Source: a virus
IMG/VR virus record: IMGVR_UViG_3300042879_004488
Coordinates: 1-25,224 of that record
DNA length: 25,224 bases
Reading direction: 5' to 3' (one strand)
Positions within the stretch are counted from its first letter, which is position 1. The number at the start of each line of letters is the position of its first letter. The notes under the pieces are model-generated. The model was not told the DNA's origin and ran no database searches. It saw nothing but the letters and a program-made list of their open reading frames with translations. Shown piece after piece: positions 6,829-14,142 of the stretch. The translations under genes were made by a program, and so were the position numbers.

Positions 6829-7862
6829 GCATTATCCTTTTCAAATTGAGCTAATTTTAAATCGTGTTTCATCATGTCAGCAACTAACTCTTCGAAGCTA
6901 ACTTTAACCTGCCAGTTTAGTTTAGTTTTAGCCTTGGTGCAATCTCCCCAAAGTAATTCTACTTCGGCTGGACGATAATACTGTGGATCTATGACTACCC
7001 AGGTTCGACCTGTAACGGGATCAACACCAATCTCATCGGTTCCTTCTCCAGTCCATTCTAGATTAACTCCAATTTCTTTAGCAGCTAATTCACAAAATGT
7101 ACGTACTGTCTGAGTCTGTTCAGTGCTAATAACAAAGTCTTCGGGTGTGTCTAATTGCATCATGGCATGCATGGCACGAACATAATCGCGAGCATGTCCC
7201 CAGTCTCGTTTGCTGTCTATGTTGCCTAGTCGAACTGGCAAGGCCGAGTCATCAACAGCTATGCGACCAAACTGACGGGTAATCTTTCGGGTAACAAAGT
7301 TTTCGCCTCGGCGTGGACTTTCGTGATTAAATAAGATGCCTGCGCAGGCAAAAATGCCATAGCTTTCTCTATAGTTGGTGGTAATCCAATGAGCAAATAA
7401 TTTGCTGCAACCATAGGGACTGCGAGGGTAAAAGGGAGTAGATTCGGTCTGGGGTGTTTCGCGAACCTTGCCAAACAATTCAGAAGTGCTGGCCTGATAG
7501 AATTTTATTTTCTTAGTAAGCCCCAGTGATCTAATAGTATCAAGTATCCTAAGAGCACCAAGGGCATCAACATCGGCAGTATACTCGGGTAGTTCAAAAG
7601 AAACAGCCACGTGCGATTGCGCAGCCAGATTATAAATTTCATCAGGTTGTACTTCATTAATGATATTCCTCAGGTTAGTACTGTCAGTAAGGTCTGCATA
7701 GTGCAGAGTAATTTTGTCTTCGATTTTTTTAATGTTTGGATGACTTACATAACTGCTGTTGCGTCGAATTAAACCATGTACTGCATAGCCCAATTCCAGC
7801 AAATATTCGGCGAGATAACTACCATCCTGGCCGCTGATGCCAGTGATAAGTGCTTTTTTCAT
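6825..7862 (-). CDS. gmd: GDP-mannose 4,6-dehydratase
   Basis: The 345-residue length matches Gmd (about 345-370). The NADP-binding turn is [16 protein letters not shown], the exact Gmd form of GxxGxxG. Catalytic residues are visible: T126 and E128 in QASTSELFG, and Y150/K154 in SPYGCSK. The RR and substrate stretch [18 protein letters not shown] and the late [13 protein letters not shown] are also family-specific. The enzyme converts GDP-D-mannose to GDP-4-keto-6-deoxymannose, the precursor of fucose, rhamnose, perosamine and similar sugars. No GDP-fucose synthase follows it directly. The downstream C-methyltransferase acts on 4-keto sugars and could use its product, which is inference. An AAAGG site precedes the ATG. 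Confidence 0.95.
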   Translation of the reverse strand: MKKALITGISGQDGSYLAEYLLELGYAVHGLIRRNSSYVSHPNIKKIEDKITLHYADLTDSTNLRNIINEVQPDEIYNLAAQSHVAVSFELPEYTADVDALGALRILDTIRSLGLTKKIKFYQASTSELFGKVRETPQTESTPFYPRSPYGCSKLFAHWITTNYRESYGIFACAGILFNHESPRRGENFVTRKITRQFGRIAVDDSALPVRLGNIDSKRDWGHARDYVRAMHAMMQLDTPEDFVISTEQTQTVRTFCELAAKEIGVNLEWTGEGTDEIGVDPVTGRTWVVIDPQYYRPAEVELLWGDCTKAKTKLNWQVKVSFEELVADMMKHDLKLAQFEKDNA

Positions 7863-7900
7863 AACGACCTTTCATCAATAGAATAGTATAATGTATATAT

Positions 7901-8161
7901 CTAGAATTTAGTATTTAAGTTTGAGCCAGGATTATTGGCATGAATTTTTTGCATGACTTCTTTGAAGCCCTGATCGGTTTTGCGTATGCCGAGTCTAACG
8001 GGATCGCCTAATGAAGGAGCACCAAGTATGGTCTTGAGGACCTGGCCCTGTGTTTGACACTCGGGGCATGGTTCGTTGATAGGTAGGTCTCTGTCCGCGA
8101 TTTTAAGTACTCGTTCGAACTCGTGTTTACATGCCTCACATCTGTATGAATAAGCTGGCAT
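7901..8161 (-). CDS. FmdB-type zinc-ribbon protein
   Basis: The 86-residue protein begins MPAYSYRCEACKHEFE, the diagnostic opening of the FmdB/putative regulatory zinc-ribbon family. The four ligands are C8, C11, C32 and C35 (CPEC). The C-terminal half is polar and lacks further domains. Family members are common in bacteria and in T4-like marine phages; the name comes from a proposed regulator of formamide/amide genes, but the biochemical role is not established. It lies 9 bases after the end of uvsE, and a CATAAATA box at its start may drive it late. Confidence 0.8.
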   Translation of the reverse strand: MPAYSYRCEACKHEFERVLKIADRDLPINEPCPECQTQGQVLKTILGAPSLGDPVRLGIRKTDQGFKEVMQKIHANNPGSNLNTKF

Positions 8162-8166
8162 ACTAT

Positions 8167-8174
8167 TATTTATG
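8167..8174 (-). promoter_or_regulatory. Candidate late-type promoter box CATAAATA before the FmdB gene
   Basis: CATAAATA (8174-8167) differs at one position from the T4 late box TATAAATA and lies across the uvsE stop codon. The predicted start, 5-6 bases downstream, falls at or next to the FmdB ATG (8161). A single short AT box is weak evidence. Confidence 0.3.
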
Positions 8175-9183
8175 TTTTTACCTGTTCCAGGAACCTATCT
8201 CGGGCTAGATTCTTTGCCTTGCTTTCGCACTGTATATCAAAATCCTGCATGAAACCCCTGGCCCAGTCATTGACTGCTGTATTCCAGTAATAATCACTAT
8301 GAGCTCTGAGTTTGCTTTTCTTATAGCCTGCATCCAGCAATTTTTGCATGTCCGGTCTGGTGTTTGGATCATGGTCCGGTATGTAGTCTTCACGACTCAC
8401 GCTGTAATGCAGGGCTGGGCGAACACCACGCCAACTGTCTATTATATATCTAACAGCATCAGAATCAGGTTCTAGATATTCGCCAGTACGAATCCAATGA
8501 TGATGTATGTCCAGAACCAGAGCAACATGATCACGTAGTTTAAGGCTTTCGTCTACGCCCCAGCGCATTTCATCATTTTCTATGGTTATGGTATTACGAG
8601 CTTCAGTACTTAATCGGGGCAACACAGCTAGGATGCCAGCAGCACCCTGTTTGCCAGCTATGTGCACATTGCATTTAAAGTCCTGGAAACGCTGACCATA
8701 GCCCATGTAGCGAATTAGGTCAGCATGGTATTCAAACTCTTCTATGCTGCGTTCTACGATACGTGGATTGTCAGATGCCAGTACGCAAAATTGGCCAGGA
8801 TGAAAACTAAGACGCACATCAAGAAGGCGGCCAAGCTCGCCCACAGATCTGAGGTGTGTTTGACAATAAGCTTGTACGTCAGGTCGGCGCCAAAAGTAGC
8901 TCCAACTAGGCTCAGTATAAGCAGGCAGGATATCGCTGCCAAGTCGTACCATTCGTTTGGATTCATCTAATTCTCCTACCTTTTGTATTAATAATTTTAT
9001 GCTGTTGATGTTGTGCACCATGATGTCCCAGAGACGTTGCTCAGCGACATCACGCGTCTGACGATTTAACCAGGTAATAGTTGTGATGCGGGTATTCCAG
9101 CTTCGAGCTACATCATCGGGTTTAAATCCATTAATCTGCTCCGGAGTGTCAATCCATTTGCAGCAAAACCCTACCCGAGCCAA
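8170..9183 (-). CDS. uvsE: UV damage endonuclease UvsE/UvdE (337 aa, TTG start)
   Basis: This TIM-barrel, metal-dependent nuclease nicks DNA 5' to UV photoproducts. Family landmarks run in order: RVGFCCKW at the N-terminus, RLGSDILPAYTEPS, DVRLSFHPGQFCVLAS, CNVHIAGKQG, TIENDE, LVLDIHHHW, ALHYSVSRE and the closing AHSDYYW. Together they supply the His/Glu/Asp metal ligands. The frame is open further upstream, but only through TTG codons deep in the preceding gene. I take the TTG at 9183, which gives MARVGFCCKW, like the usual family start ('M.rLGy'), with a 13-base overlap. In a marine phage this would repair sunlight damage to the phage genome. Confidence 0.9.
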   Translation of the reverse strand: MARVGFCCKWIDTPEQINGFKPDDVARSWNTRITTITWLNRQTRDVAEQRLWDIMVHNINSIKLLIQKVGELDESKRMVRLGSDILPAYTEPSWSYFWRRPDVQAYCQTHLRSVGELGRLLDVRLSFHPGQFCVLASDNPRIVERSIEEFEYHADLIRYMGYGQRFQDFKCNVHIAGKQGAAGILAVLPRLSTEARNTITIENDEMRWGVDESLKLRDHVALVLDIHHHWIRTGEYLEPDSDAVRYIIDSWRGVRPALHYSVSREDYIPDHDPNTRPDMQKLLDAGYKKSKLRAHSDYYWNTAVNDWARGFMQDFDIQCESKAKNLARDRFLEQVKT

Positions 9184-9368
9184 TATATTAATCCCACAAT
9201 AATGGCCAAGGCTACATAGACAGGCCAATATGGTCCGTCATCATCATAGGTTGGGCCATAGTAAAATCCTGCCTCACGCGCAGTGCGAGGAAAGTTATGA
9301 TAATTACTTCTATTATAGTCTCTGTGTCCTGCCCAGTTATCTGTACGAGAATCTTTATTAATTATCAT
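9171..9368 (-). CDS. Small tail-anchored membrane protein (65 aa)
   Basis: The first 45 residues are polar and rich in Tyr, Asn and Arg (NWAGHRDYNRSNYHNFPRTA). The end is a single hydrophobic helix, WPVYVALAIIVGLIYWLG, which reaches almost to the C-terminus. That is the topology of a C-tail-anchored inner-membrane protein. I recognise no family. It overlaps the ligase stop region upstream by 4 bases (ATGA-type) and uvsE downstream by 13. A lysis-associated or membrane-linked role is possible but has no direct support. Confidence 0.55.
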   Translation of the reverse strand: MIINKDSRTDNWAGHRDYNRSNYHNFPRTAREAGFYYGPTYDDDGPYWPVYVALAIIVGLIYWLG

Positions 9369-10651
9369 TTTATACTCCCAGATAAATCTGCCTGAGTTTT
9401 GTCTTCACGAATCTCCAAAAAGATTGGAAGGAATAGACTAGCAGTAGTACTTGAAGATTTGTTTGTAATGCGAGCATTATACTTGATAGCCACAATCTTG
9501 CCAATAACATCCGCTGCTTTAATACTGTTACGGTCCTCATCATTAAATCCACTCCCTACGTTAACTTTGACACCACCATCGGCACTTTCACATACCAAGG
9601 CACCCAACTTACCAACATTCTTACCAGTTCCTTCTTCCCAACCAACTACTTTTAAATCACATTCTAGTTCGCCCTTGAACTTAATCAGGCTTTTAGATCT
9701 TTTATTTTCCCAGATGGCCGTGGTATCTTTTAGTATGATACCTTCAAATCCAGCAGTAAAATATTCTGTGAATTTTTCTCGGGCCTGTTCTAGATTATTC
9801 ACCATGCTGTATTCTACAACATGAATTTTAGGTGAGTATATCTGATTTTTTAACCAATTAAATCTAAAATCATAGACTCGATTACTTTGGCCAGCTTTAA
9901 AATCTTCTAGACTAATAACATCCCAAAGAGTGGCATGTACTAGCTGAGCCTCGTCTAGTTTAATGGTTCCCTTGACTGCCTTGTTCAGTATGCCATTGCC
10001 AGTCTTACGATCCATGATTGCACCTGCGGCATCATGTACGGTCAACTCACCATCGAATACAACATCAGCGCCCGCAGCCAATCTAATGAATTCACTTTCT
10101 AGTTCGCCCAGGAGGTCTATGGTGCGACCATTGCGAGTTTTAAATTCACATTTACTATTCTGCACTATGGCATTGAAGCGCATGCCATCCATTTTAAGCT
10201 GCACCATGGCAGGCCAGGACATCTTGGCTATGAGCTTATCGTCATAGACAGATGCCAACATTACGGGGTATTCAAGAATCAGGCCTGGCCAGATTTTATT
10301 AATAGTAGCTTCACTAACACCACATCTGAGATCCTTGCCAATGATGCGTTCAATGACAATGGCATCGGATGCGTCAACACTGCCCAGCACAATGGTTAGA
10401 TGCTCAATGCCTGCATTGCCAGTGACTGTTCTGCTGCTAAGCAAACTCAGTCTGGACATGGCGGATTTTAAGCTATCTTTGTCCTGGGACTTATATTGGG
10501 GGATTTTTCTAATATAGAATTGAGTATATGGATCATAGGCCAGTCTAAAAGCTTCACGCAGATCAACATTGTCTCGTTCCCGAGTCAATACGGCTTCTTT
10601 GTGTAGGCGACTAGCATTACCAGCAATTTCATCAAGAATATTTAATATCAT
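9365..10651 (-). CDS. ATP-dependent DNA ligase (T4 gp30-like)
   Basis: The 428-residue protein carries the nucleotidyltransferase motifs. Motif I is LKMDGMRFN with K153 as the adenylated lysine. Motif III is VVFDGELTV, motif IV is GFEGIILKD, and motif V is SLIKFKGELECDLKVVGWEE. It is followed by an OB-type domain ending near SSSTTASLFLPIFLEIRED. T4 ligase is 487 aa, so this is a somewhat shorter relative. It seals nicks in phage DNA replication and joins Okazaki fragments after RNase H action (RNase H lies at 13185-14087). A strong promoter (10658-10686) lies directly upstream and predicts RNA starting at the first base of the ATG at 10651. Confidence 0.93.
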   Translation of the reverse strand: MILNILDEIAGNASRLHKEAVLTRERDNVDLREAFRLAYDPYTQFYIRKIPQYKSQDKDSLKSAMSRLSLLSSRTVTGNAGIEHLTIVLGSVDASDAIVIERIIGKDLRCGVSEATINKIWPGLILEYPVMLASVYDDKLIAKMSWPAMVQLKMDGMRFNAIVQNSKCEFKTRNGRTIDLLGELESEFIRLAAGADVVFDGELTVHDAAGAIMDRKTGNGILNKAVKGTIKLDEAQLVHATLWDVISLEDFKAGQSNRVYDFRFNWLKNQIYSPKIHVVEYSMVNNLEQAREKFTEYFTAGFEGIILKDTTAIWENKRSKSLIKFKGELECDLKVVGWEEGTGKNVGKLGALVCESADGGVKVNVGSGFNDEDRNSIKAADVIGKIVAIKYNARITNKSSSTTASLFLPIFLEIREDKTQADLSGSIK

Positions 10652-10657
10652 AATACC

Positions 10658-10686
10658 ATTCTATAGGAACTGATTAAAAATGTCAA
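10658..10686 (-). promoter_or_regulatory. Sigma70-type promoter for DNA ligase
   Basis: TTGACA (10686-10681), 17 bases, TAGAAT (10663-10658). The -35 contains the stop codon of the upstream gene (AGCTTGA). Seven bases past the -10 lands on 10651, the ligase ATG, so the transcript may be leaderless. Confidence 0.8.
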
Positions 10687-10895
10687 GCTATTTGTTTAGA
10701 ACCGAATGCGGTTGTGTATTCGTAAACCTTTGATTTTATTGTCTTTTTTGGGTGTTTGAGCTGAATGTCTTTTAGAATACCAGCTAGATCGTCCAGGCTG
10801 TTTAGAAAGCCATGCATGTGCCAGCCCTTGTTGCGACCCAGACTATCTATAATGGCATATTCCATGATCAGTCTAGGCGCAAGCAGGTTATTCAA
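10683..10895 (-). CDS. Hypothetical phage protein (60-70 aa)
   Basis: A small mixed alpha/beta protein with MEYAIIDSLGRNKGWHMHGF and an end rich in Lys and Tyr (KSKVYEYTTAFGSKQIA). I recognise no family. The start is uncertain: a TTG at 10895 sits in the stop-overlap position with the preceding gene (8 bases), and an ATG at 10865 gives a 60-residue form starting MEYAIID. Neither has a good Shine-Dalgarno site. The stop codon lies inside the ligase promoter. It is probably real because the frame fills the space exactly between two overlapping neighbours. Confidence 0.55.
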   Translation of the reverse strand: MNNLLAPRLIMEYAIIDSLGRNKGWHMHGFLNSLDDLAGILKDIQLKHPKKTIKSKVYEYTTAFGSKQIA

Positions 10896-11214
10896 TTGAG
10901 CCGCCTTCGGTATCGGCTGGTCGTTTTATTTCAATGTTGGAATTGTGCGAACCAAAATCCGGATCAACGTTGTCTTCATACCAGCCAGGTGGTTGGGAAT
11001 CAGGAAGATTATTATAGCTATTGCTTTGAGTATATGCACTGGGAGTAATGTCCACATGACCATCAAAAGCAAATCCTGCTCCCTTGAGGAATAACTCAAA
11101 GTTACCTATGACATCTGGTAACATTTCAGCGTCAAATTCCAGGGTGTTGCTAAAGGTTGTTCGGCCATCGTCATTTTCATGGTCCACACTAAATCTATAT
11201 CTTGGTTCAGGCAT
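10888..11214 (-). CDS. Conserved hypothetical phage protein (108 aa)
   Basis: The first half is a compact domain beginning MPEPRYRFSVDHENDDGRTT, followed by LEFDAEMLPDVIGNFELFLKGAGFAFDG. It has a beta-rich start and an amphipathic helix ending in GAGF. I recall this pattern in small proteins of T4-like marine phages, but no function is attached. The second half is low-complexity and polar (Asn, Ser, Pro, Asp), probably disordered. It overlaps the DsbA-like gene by 8 bases and the next gene by 8 bases, so the three are co-translated. Confidence 0.65.
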   Translation of the reverse strand: MPEPRYRFSVDHENDDGRTTFSNTLEFDAEMLPDVIGNFELFLKGAGFAFDGHVDITPSAYTQSNSYNNLPDSQPPGWYEDNVDPDFGSHNSNIEIKRPADTEGGSIE

Positions 11215-11506
11215 TTGTATTCTCCACTATTACGGTTGGGGTTTCAACTACATTCTCATAAAACTCTTCGAATGTACGGTTTTCTTCGACTTCTTGTTTG
11301 AAGTTTTGCTTGTGATAGGTACGAGCCATTTTTCTATATACCTTGGCATCAATGCCCGTATCGGCTACGACATTTTCAATGATGTTGTTGATTAGGTCTC
11401 GTTCGGCTTCGGCTCGAGTCAGCGCATTGCTGATCTCTGTAAGACCATCTTTAATTTGTTTGCGAGTAACGGGATTATTCGCCAGTGCTGCTACCTGATT
11501 GCTCAT
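11207..11506 (-). CDS. dsbA: DsbA-like double-stranded DNA-binding protein
   Basis: The 99-residue helical protein resembles T4 DsbA (89 aa). The shared pattern covers the middle and C-terminal halves: LINNIIENVVADTGIDAKVYRKMARTYH is the counterpart of the T4 'I.DIR..AKDELGVDGKMFNRLLALYHK' region, and EENRTFEEFYENV matches its acidic tail. In T4, DsbA binds DNA near late promoters and enhances late transcription. The name refers to that protein, not the disulfide oxidase. A clear AAGGAG lies 8 bases before the ATG. The 32-base overlap with the upstream gene is unusually long. Confidence 0.7.
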   Translation of the reverse strand: MSNQVAALANNPVTRKQIKDGLTEISNALTRAEAERDLINNIIENVVADTGIDAKVYRKMARTYHKQNFKQEVEENRTFEEFYENVVETPTVIVENTNA

Positions 11507-11663
11507 GATGTTTCTCCTTTTTGTCTCTGATTACGGGTCTAAGGGCTGCTGCTAGTTCGGCCTGAATCATCATGGCCTTGAATATGCCACGCTTTTCTTT
11601 AGGTGCTGCAGCAATTAATTTCTTGCTTGTCTTGCTTAGGTTAAAACTACTTGTTGGTTTCAT
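11475..11663 (-). CDS. Conserved hypothetical phage protein (62 aa)
   Basis: A small basic helical protein with SSFNLSKTSKKLIAAAPKEK and a second helix, FKAMMIQAELAAALRPV. The 'FNLSK.tK..l...pke.RG.fK.mMIqA' pattern is one I associate with myoviruses of marine bacteria; its role is unknown to me. The start overlaps the stop of the upstream gene in ATGA style. Its end overlaps the DsbA-like gene by 32 bases, including that gene's ribosome-binding site, so translation of the two may be coupled. Confidence 0.6.
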   Translation of the reverse strand: MKPTSSFNLSKTSKKLIAAAPKEKRGIFKAMMIQAELAAALRPVIRDKKEKHHEQSGSSTGE

Positions 11664-11902
11664 TTAGTCCATCTCCATCCTTGTTTAAGTTCTTTCAGTG
11701 TCCAGCCCTGTTCCATTAAATTTTTATCCCAGTCTTTATACCAATCAATGTCATAGACAAACGAACTGGGAAACTGTGGCTTCATTTGTTTATAACGTTT
11801 GCGTTTAAATAATAACCTGGCTCTGGTGAATGGATAAAAAGGTGGTGTTACATAACTTTTCTTTTTAAATAACTTTCTTAACCAGGTCCATGGACACTTC
11901 AT
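11660..11902 (-). CDS. Hypothetical basic protein (80 aa)
   Basis: Very basic and aromatic: WLRKLFKKKSYVTPPFYPFT, RARLLFKRKRYKQMKP, and a Trp-rich end (DWYKDWDKNL...GWRWTK). No domain is recognised. There is no signal peptide or membrane helix. It overlaps both neighbours by 4 bases, which supports translation. The charge suggests contact with nucleic acid or the membrane surface, but nothing more can be said. Confidence 0.55.
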   Translation of the reverse strand: MKCPWTWLRKLFKKKSYVTPPFYPFTRARLLFKRKRYKQMKPQFPSSFVYDIDWYKDWDKNLMEQGWTLKELKQGWRWTK

Positions 11903-12135
11903 AGTTCTCCCCTTGTTATCATTCTATAAATTTCCTGTCGAAACATTTCTAAACTGCCAATCTTACGCTTGTTTAATCTAATGTCATAGCCGCTGCGAAT
12001 TTCTATGTTGCCCATGCTGGTAGGCAATTCATAATGACTACTATGTTTGATGCTGGGATCTCGAGTCACACCACAAAAAGCTAAGAGCTCAGTAAGCTCA
12101 CCCTTGGTGACATGACGGCTAAACCAGGCGTTCAT
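11899..12135 (-). CDS. Hypothetical phage protein (78 aa)
   Basis: A small protein beginning MNAWFSRHVTKGELTELLAF, with a central IEIRSGYDIRLNKRKIG and a helix FRQEIYRMITRGEL. The mixed alpha/beta content suggests a folded domain. No family is recognised. ATGA overlaps join it to both neighbours (12132-12135 and 11899-11902), placing it in the transcript that starts at the promoter 12560-12588. Confidence 0.55.
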   Translation of the reverse strand: MNAWFSRHVTKGELTELLAFCGVTRDPSIKHSSHYELPTSMGNIEIRSGYDIRLNKRKIGSLEMFRQEIYRMITRGEL

Positions 12136-12536
12136 CCGCGCCTCATCTTGGCAATGTCTACGGCATCTTCGCTTTGAAACACTGGAATACTATTGCTCTT
12201 GTGCAACTGACCTATGCCAATCATGGCAGTACCAGTATACTGAGTAACTTCTTTTTTAGCTGCTATACCAGCCCCAGTATCCAGGCTAGGAATATGGTGG
12301 GTAAGGCGCTTAGGATCAACCACAGGAGCATTACGCACAACTGGATCGAATCCGGTAGCTCGTGATATTTTGGAATTTTTAGGATTTTCTTTTTTAACAT
12401 CATAACGTACTAGCAAATCAGACCAGGCTTGAGCATTGCGGCGCGCCTTGGCAGCTGCCTCGGCCGTACGGAATTTAGGTTTGCCTTTTTTCTTACCCGT
12501 AGTACTATACATGGGTGGCAATAGATGCATGCTCAT
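12132..12536 (-). CDS. Conserved hypothetical phage protein (134 aa)
   Basis: The opening LLPPMYSTTGKKKGKPKFRT, followed by an alanine/arginine helix AEAAAKARRNAQAWSDLL, is a pattern I associate with T4-like marine phages. The middle is basic and likely disordered; the end holds HHIPSLDTGAGIAAKKEV and a short acidic helix. No function is known. It is the first gene behind a perfect sigma70 promoter. GAGGT lies 6 bases before the ATG at 12536, with a leader of about 17 bases. The promoter and operon position suggest early or middle expression. Confidence 0.65.
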   Translation of the reverse strand: MSMHLLPPMYSTTGKKKGKPKFRTAEAAAKARRNAQAWSDLLVRYDVKKENPKNSKISRATGFDPVVRNAPVVDPKRLTHHIPSLDTGAGIAAKKEVTQYTGTAMIGIGQLHKSNSIPVFQSEDAVDIAKMRRG

Positions 12537-12559
12537 AATAATACCTCACTTAAAACTAT

Positions 12560-12588
12560 ATTATATAATAATACTAAGTTTTTGTCAA
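12560..12588 (-). promoter_or_regulatory. Perfect consensus sigma70 promoter
   Basis: TTGACA (12588-12583), exactly 17 bases, TATAAT (12565-12560): all twelve positions match. The predicted start near 12553 gives a leader of about 17 bases ahead of the gene at 12536. Two 34-bp dyad repeats lie 34-137 bases upstream of the -35. Confidence 0.9.
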
Positions 12589-12621
12589 GCTCTAACCCAT
12601 TGATTACAAAAGGTTAATTTT

Positions 12622-12655
12622 GCTTGGAATATTTCACGATTTTTACCATGCAACG
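12622..12655. repeat. 34-bp imperfect palindromic repeat, copy proximal to the promoter
   Basis: Starts GCTTGGAATATT and ends TTTTTACCATGCAACG on the plus strand. It matches the copy at 12692-12725 at about 26 of 34 positions. Arms GCTTGG and CCATGC make an imperfect dyad. It lies in the 193-base gap between genes, upstream of the perfect promoter at 12560-12588. Confidence 0.6.
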
Positions 12656-12691
12656 GGGTTTGCTTGGCACGCAATCCACACAAGTTCGGTA

Positions 12692-12725
12692 GCATGGAAT
12701 ATTACGTGTATTTTACCAGGCTACG
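12692..12725. repeat. 34-bp imperfect palindromic repeat, distal copy
   Basis: Starts GCATGGAATATT and ends ATTTTACCAGGCTACG. It is in the same orientation as the copy at 12622, exactly 70 bases away, about 26/34 identical. The conserved ends are TGGAATATT and TTTTACCA, and the middle differs. It could be a regulator-binding site, a structured RNA element or a replication signal. Confidence 0.6.
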
Positions 12726-12729
12726 TTGT

Positions 12730-13185
12730 CTATTTTTTAGACACTTTCTCACTTAGTAAAGCTGGGAATGCTTCGCGTACCAGAGCCTCGGTCAGACCCT
12801 TGTAGTCAGAACTTAACTTTTTATCCTTGACCAGATTTAACATGTCGGCTTCGGTATGATGACAGCCTTCGAGAATCTGAATCCAGATATTTTCCTGCTG
12901 CAGTTTTTTAAGACTGGCTGGTCGTTTTGGATGTCCTACTTCGAACAAATACAATCTGCGGGCTTCATTATAAAGATTGCTCTGACTTAATTCAACTGGA
13001 ATATCCCGATCTGCTTTATAGGGAGCTGGACCTGGTGGTAGATCTATGACTACATTGGGATCAAAGTTTAATCTAAGAATTTGTTGTAGTGTAGTACTGT
13101 TGTATTTTTGTAGAGTGCTAATTTTTTCTGCCTTGGTTGGAGCAGCTACCACTAGCTCTAAAATTTCTGGTATGCTTAGTTTCAT
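12730..13185 (-). CDS. Conserved T4-superfamily hypothetical protein (151 aa)
   Basis: The N-terminal helical part is ILELVVAAPTKAEKISTLQK, followed by the signature LPPGPAPYKADRDIP. A helical domain with RRLYLFEVGHP and IWIQILEGCHHTEADMLNLV comes next, then a final LTEALVREAFPALL. I recognise this arrangement ('lPpGpPPyk ... rRLYlF ... llEglh..EA.lll..Kd..l') as widespread in T4-like phages, where it is unassigned (a DUF). A well-placed AGGAG precedes the ATG. The start overlaps the RNase H stop by one base, so it is in the RNase H transcript. Confidence 0.7.
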   Translation of the reverse strand: MKLSIPEILELVVAAPTKAEKISTLQKYNSTTLQQILRLNFDPNVVIDLPPGPAPYKADRDIPVELSQSNLYNEARRLYLFEVGHPKRPASLKKLQQENIWIQILEGCHHTEADMLNLVKDKKLSSDYKGLTEALVREAFPALLSEKVSKK

Positions 13186-14087
13186 TAAAAGTCTCCTAGA
13201 CTATCAATTAAGTTTTTCATGCGATGTTCCATAAAATAATTTAACAGTTGTGATTTATCCTTGCGTGGCTGAGTTTGCCAGGCTGTTATGATGTTGTTGC
13301 GAACTGTATCGGGTATGTAATCAAAATCTATGAGATATCGATTACGTTGAAAATTACGAGCAGTTTCAGTATCTACTACAGTATGGAAATCATCGGGTTT
13401 GACCTCTAGCCAGGGTTCCATCTTTTTAGCAGTTATGGGTCGTTGACGAGCATCTGTAACAAAGGTATCGTCTGCGCTCAGTATATTAGGTATGCCATCG
13501 CCCTTGTCACCTTTGATGATGTGTTCCATTAAGTAATGCTGTATGCTCTGATCGGGTTTAATCCATTTTTTATGTATGGGGCTGTACTGAGACACATTCT
13601 TGTATTTTTGTAGCTGTATGAAATCATGATCGCCAGACAGGACTAATACAGGTTGTGGTTCAGGCTCGCCAAATAGGCCCTCGGAGCTTTTAAATCCATT
13701 GGTCTGAGTCCATTCAGTTAGTATGGCTATGACATCATCGGCTTCGGCGCCTTCGACATCTATGACCTGGTATGGAAAGACCTGATGTAATTCAGCCCTG
13801 ATCTCACTCAGTGTATCAAAGATTAGTTTCCAATCAAAACCACTATCTTGACGAGCCTTTTTACGACTGGCCTTGTAGTATTCGAATTTGTCTTTACGCC
13901 AGTATTTACGATTATCACAGGCAATGACCAGTTCACCAAATTCAGCACCAAATTTTACCTTGTAGCTGCGTAGTGCATTAATGATCATGTGGCGTATGAG
14001 ATCCTTGCGAATCTCTACATCAGTTCGTCCTGCGAGTTCAGCCATTAGAGTACTTATGGCAGTCTGATTAAAATCAACGATTATCAT
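13185..14087 (-). CDS. rnh: RNase H / 5'-3' exonuclease (T4 Rnh, FEN family)
   Basis: The 300 residues compare with 305 in T4 RNase H. The acidic active-site landmarks of the flap-nuclease fold are in order: MIIVDFNQT, LVIACDNRKYWRKD, VEGAEADDVIA, LVLSGDHDFIQLQ and IIKGDKGDGIPNIL. The protein removes RNA primers and short flaps from lagging strands so that ligase can seal the nicks. The end NYFMEHRMKNLIDSLGDF resembles the T4 C-terminus. A near-perfect promoter lies about 30 bases upstream. No good Shine-Dalgarno precedes the ATG at 14087, although the frame begins exactly at the beta-strand expected for the family. Confidence 0.92.
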   Translation of the reverse strand: MIIVDFNQTAISTLMAELAGRTDVEIRKDLIRHMIINALRSYKVKFGAEFGELVIACDNRKYWRKDKFEYYKASRKKARQDSGFDWKLIFDTLSEIRAELHQVFPYQVIDVEGAEADDVIAILTEWTQTNGFKSSEGLFGEPEPQPVLVLSGDHDFIQLQKYKNVSQYSPIHKKWIKPDQSIQHYLMEHIIKGDKGDGIPNILSADDTFVTDARQRPITAKKMEPWLEVKPDDFHTVVDTETARNFQRNRYLIDFDYIPDTVRNNIITAWQTQPRKDKSQLLNYFMEHRMKNLIDSLGDF

Positions 14088-14113
14088 GTTAAACTTTCAA
14101 TTAATTATACTGT

Positions 14114-14142
14114 ATTATATATAAACTTTTATTCAGAGTCAA
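14114..14142 (-). promoter_or_regulatory. Sigma70-type promoter for RNase H
   Basis: TTGACT (14142-14137), 17 bases, TATAAT (14119-14114): 11 of 12 consensus positions. The -35 lies in the last codons of the upstream 53-residue gene. The start is predicted near 14107, about 20 bases before the RNase H ATG. Confidence 0.85.

Noticed and set aside
8725-8970. Two opposing open frames with hydrophobic stretches inside uvsE
   Set aside because: The uvsE frame carries the complete motif set across this interval. The alternatives have no ribosome site and would be membrane-like only by chance.
9184-9228. Longer UvsE start giving an extra 15 residues (TTG at 9228)
   Set aside because: It would extend the overlap with the membrane-protein gene to 58 bases and add a sequence not seen in the family. 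The TTG at 9183 gives the expected family start.
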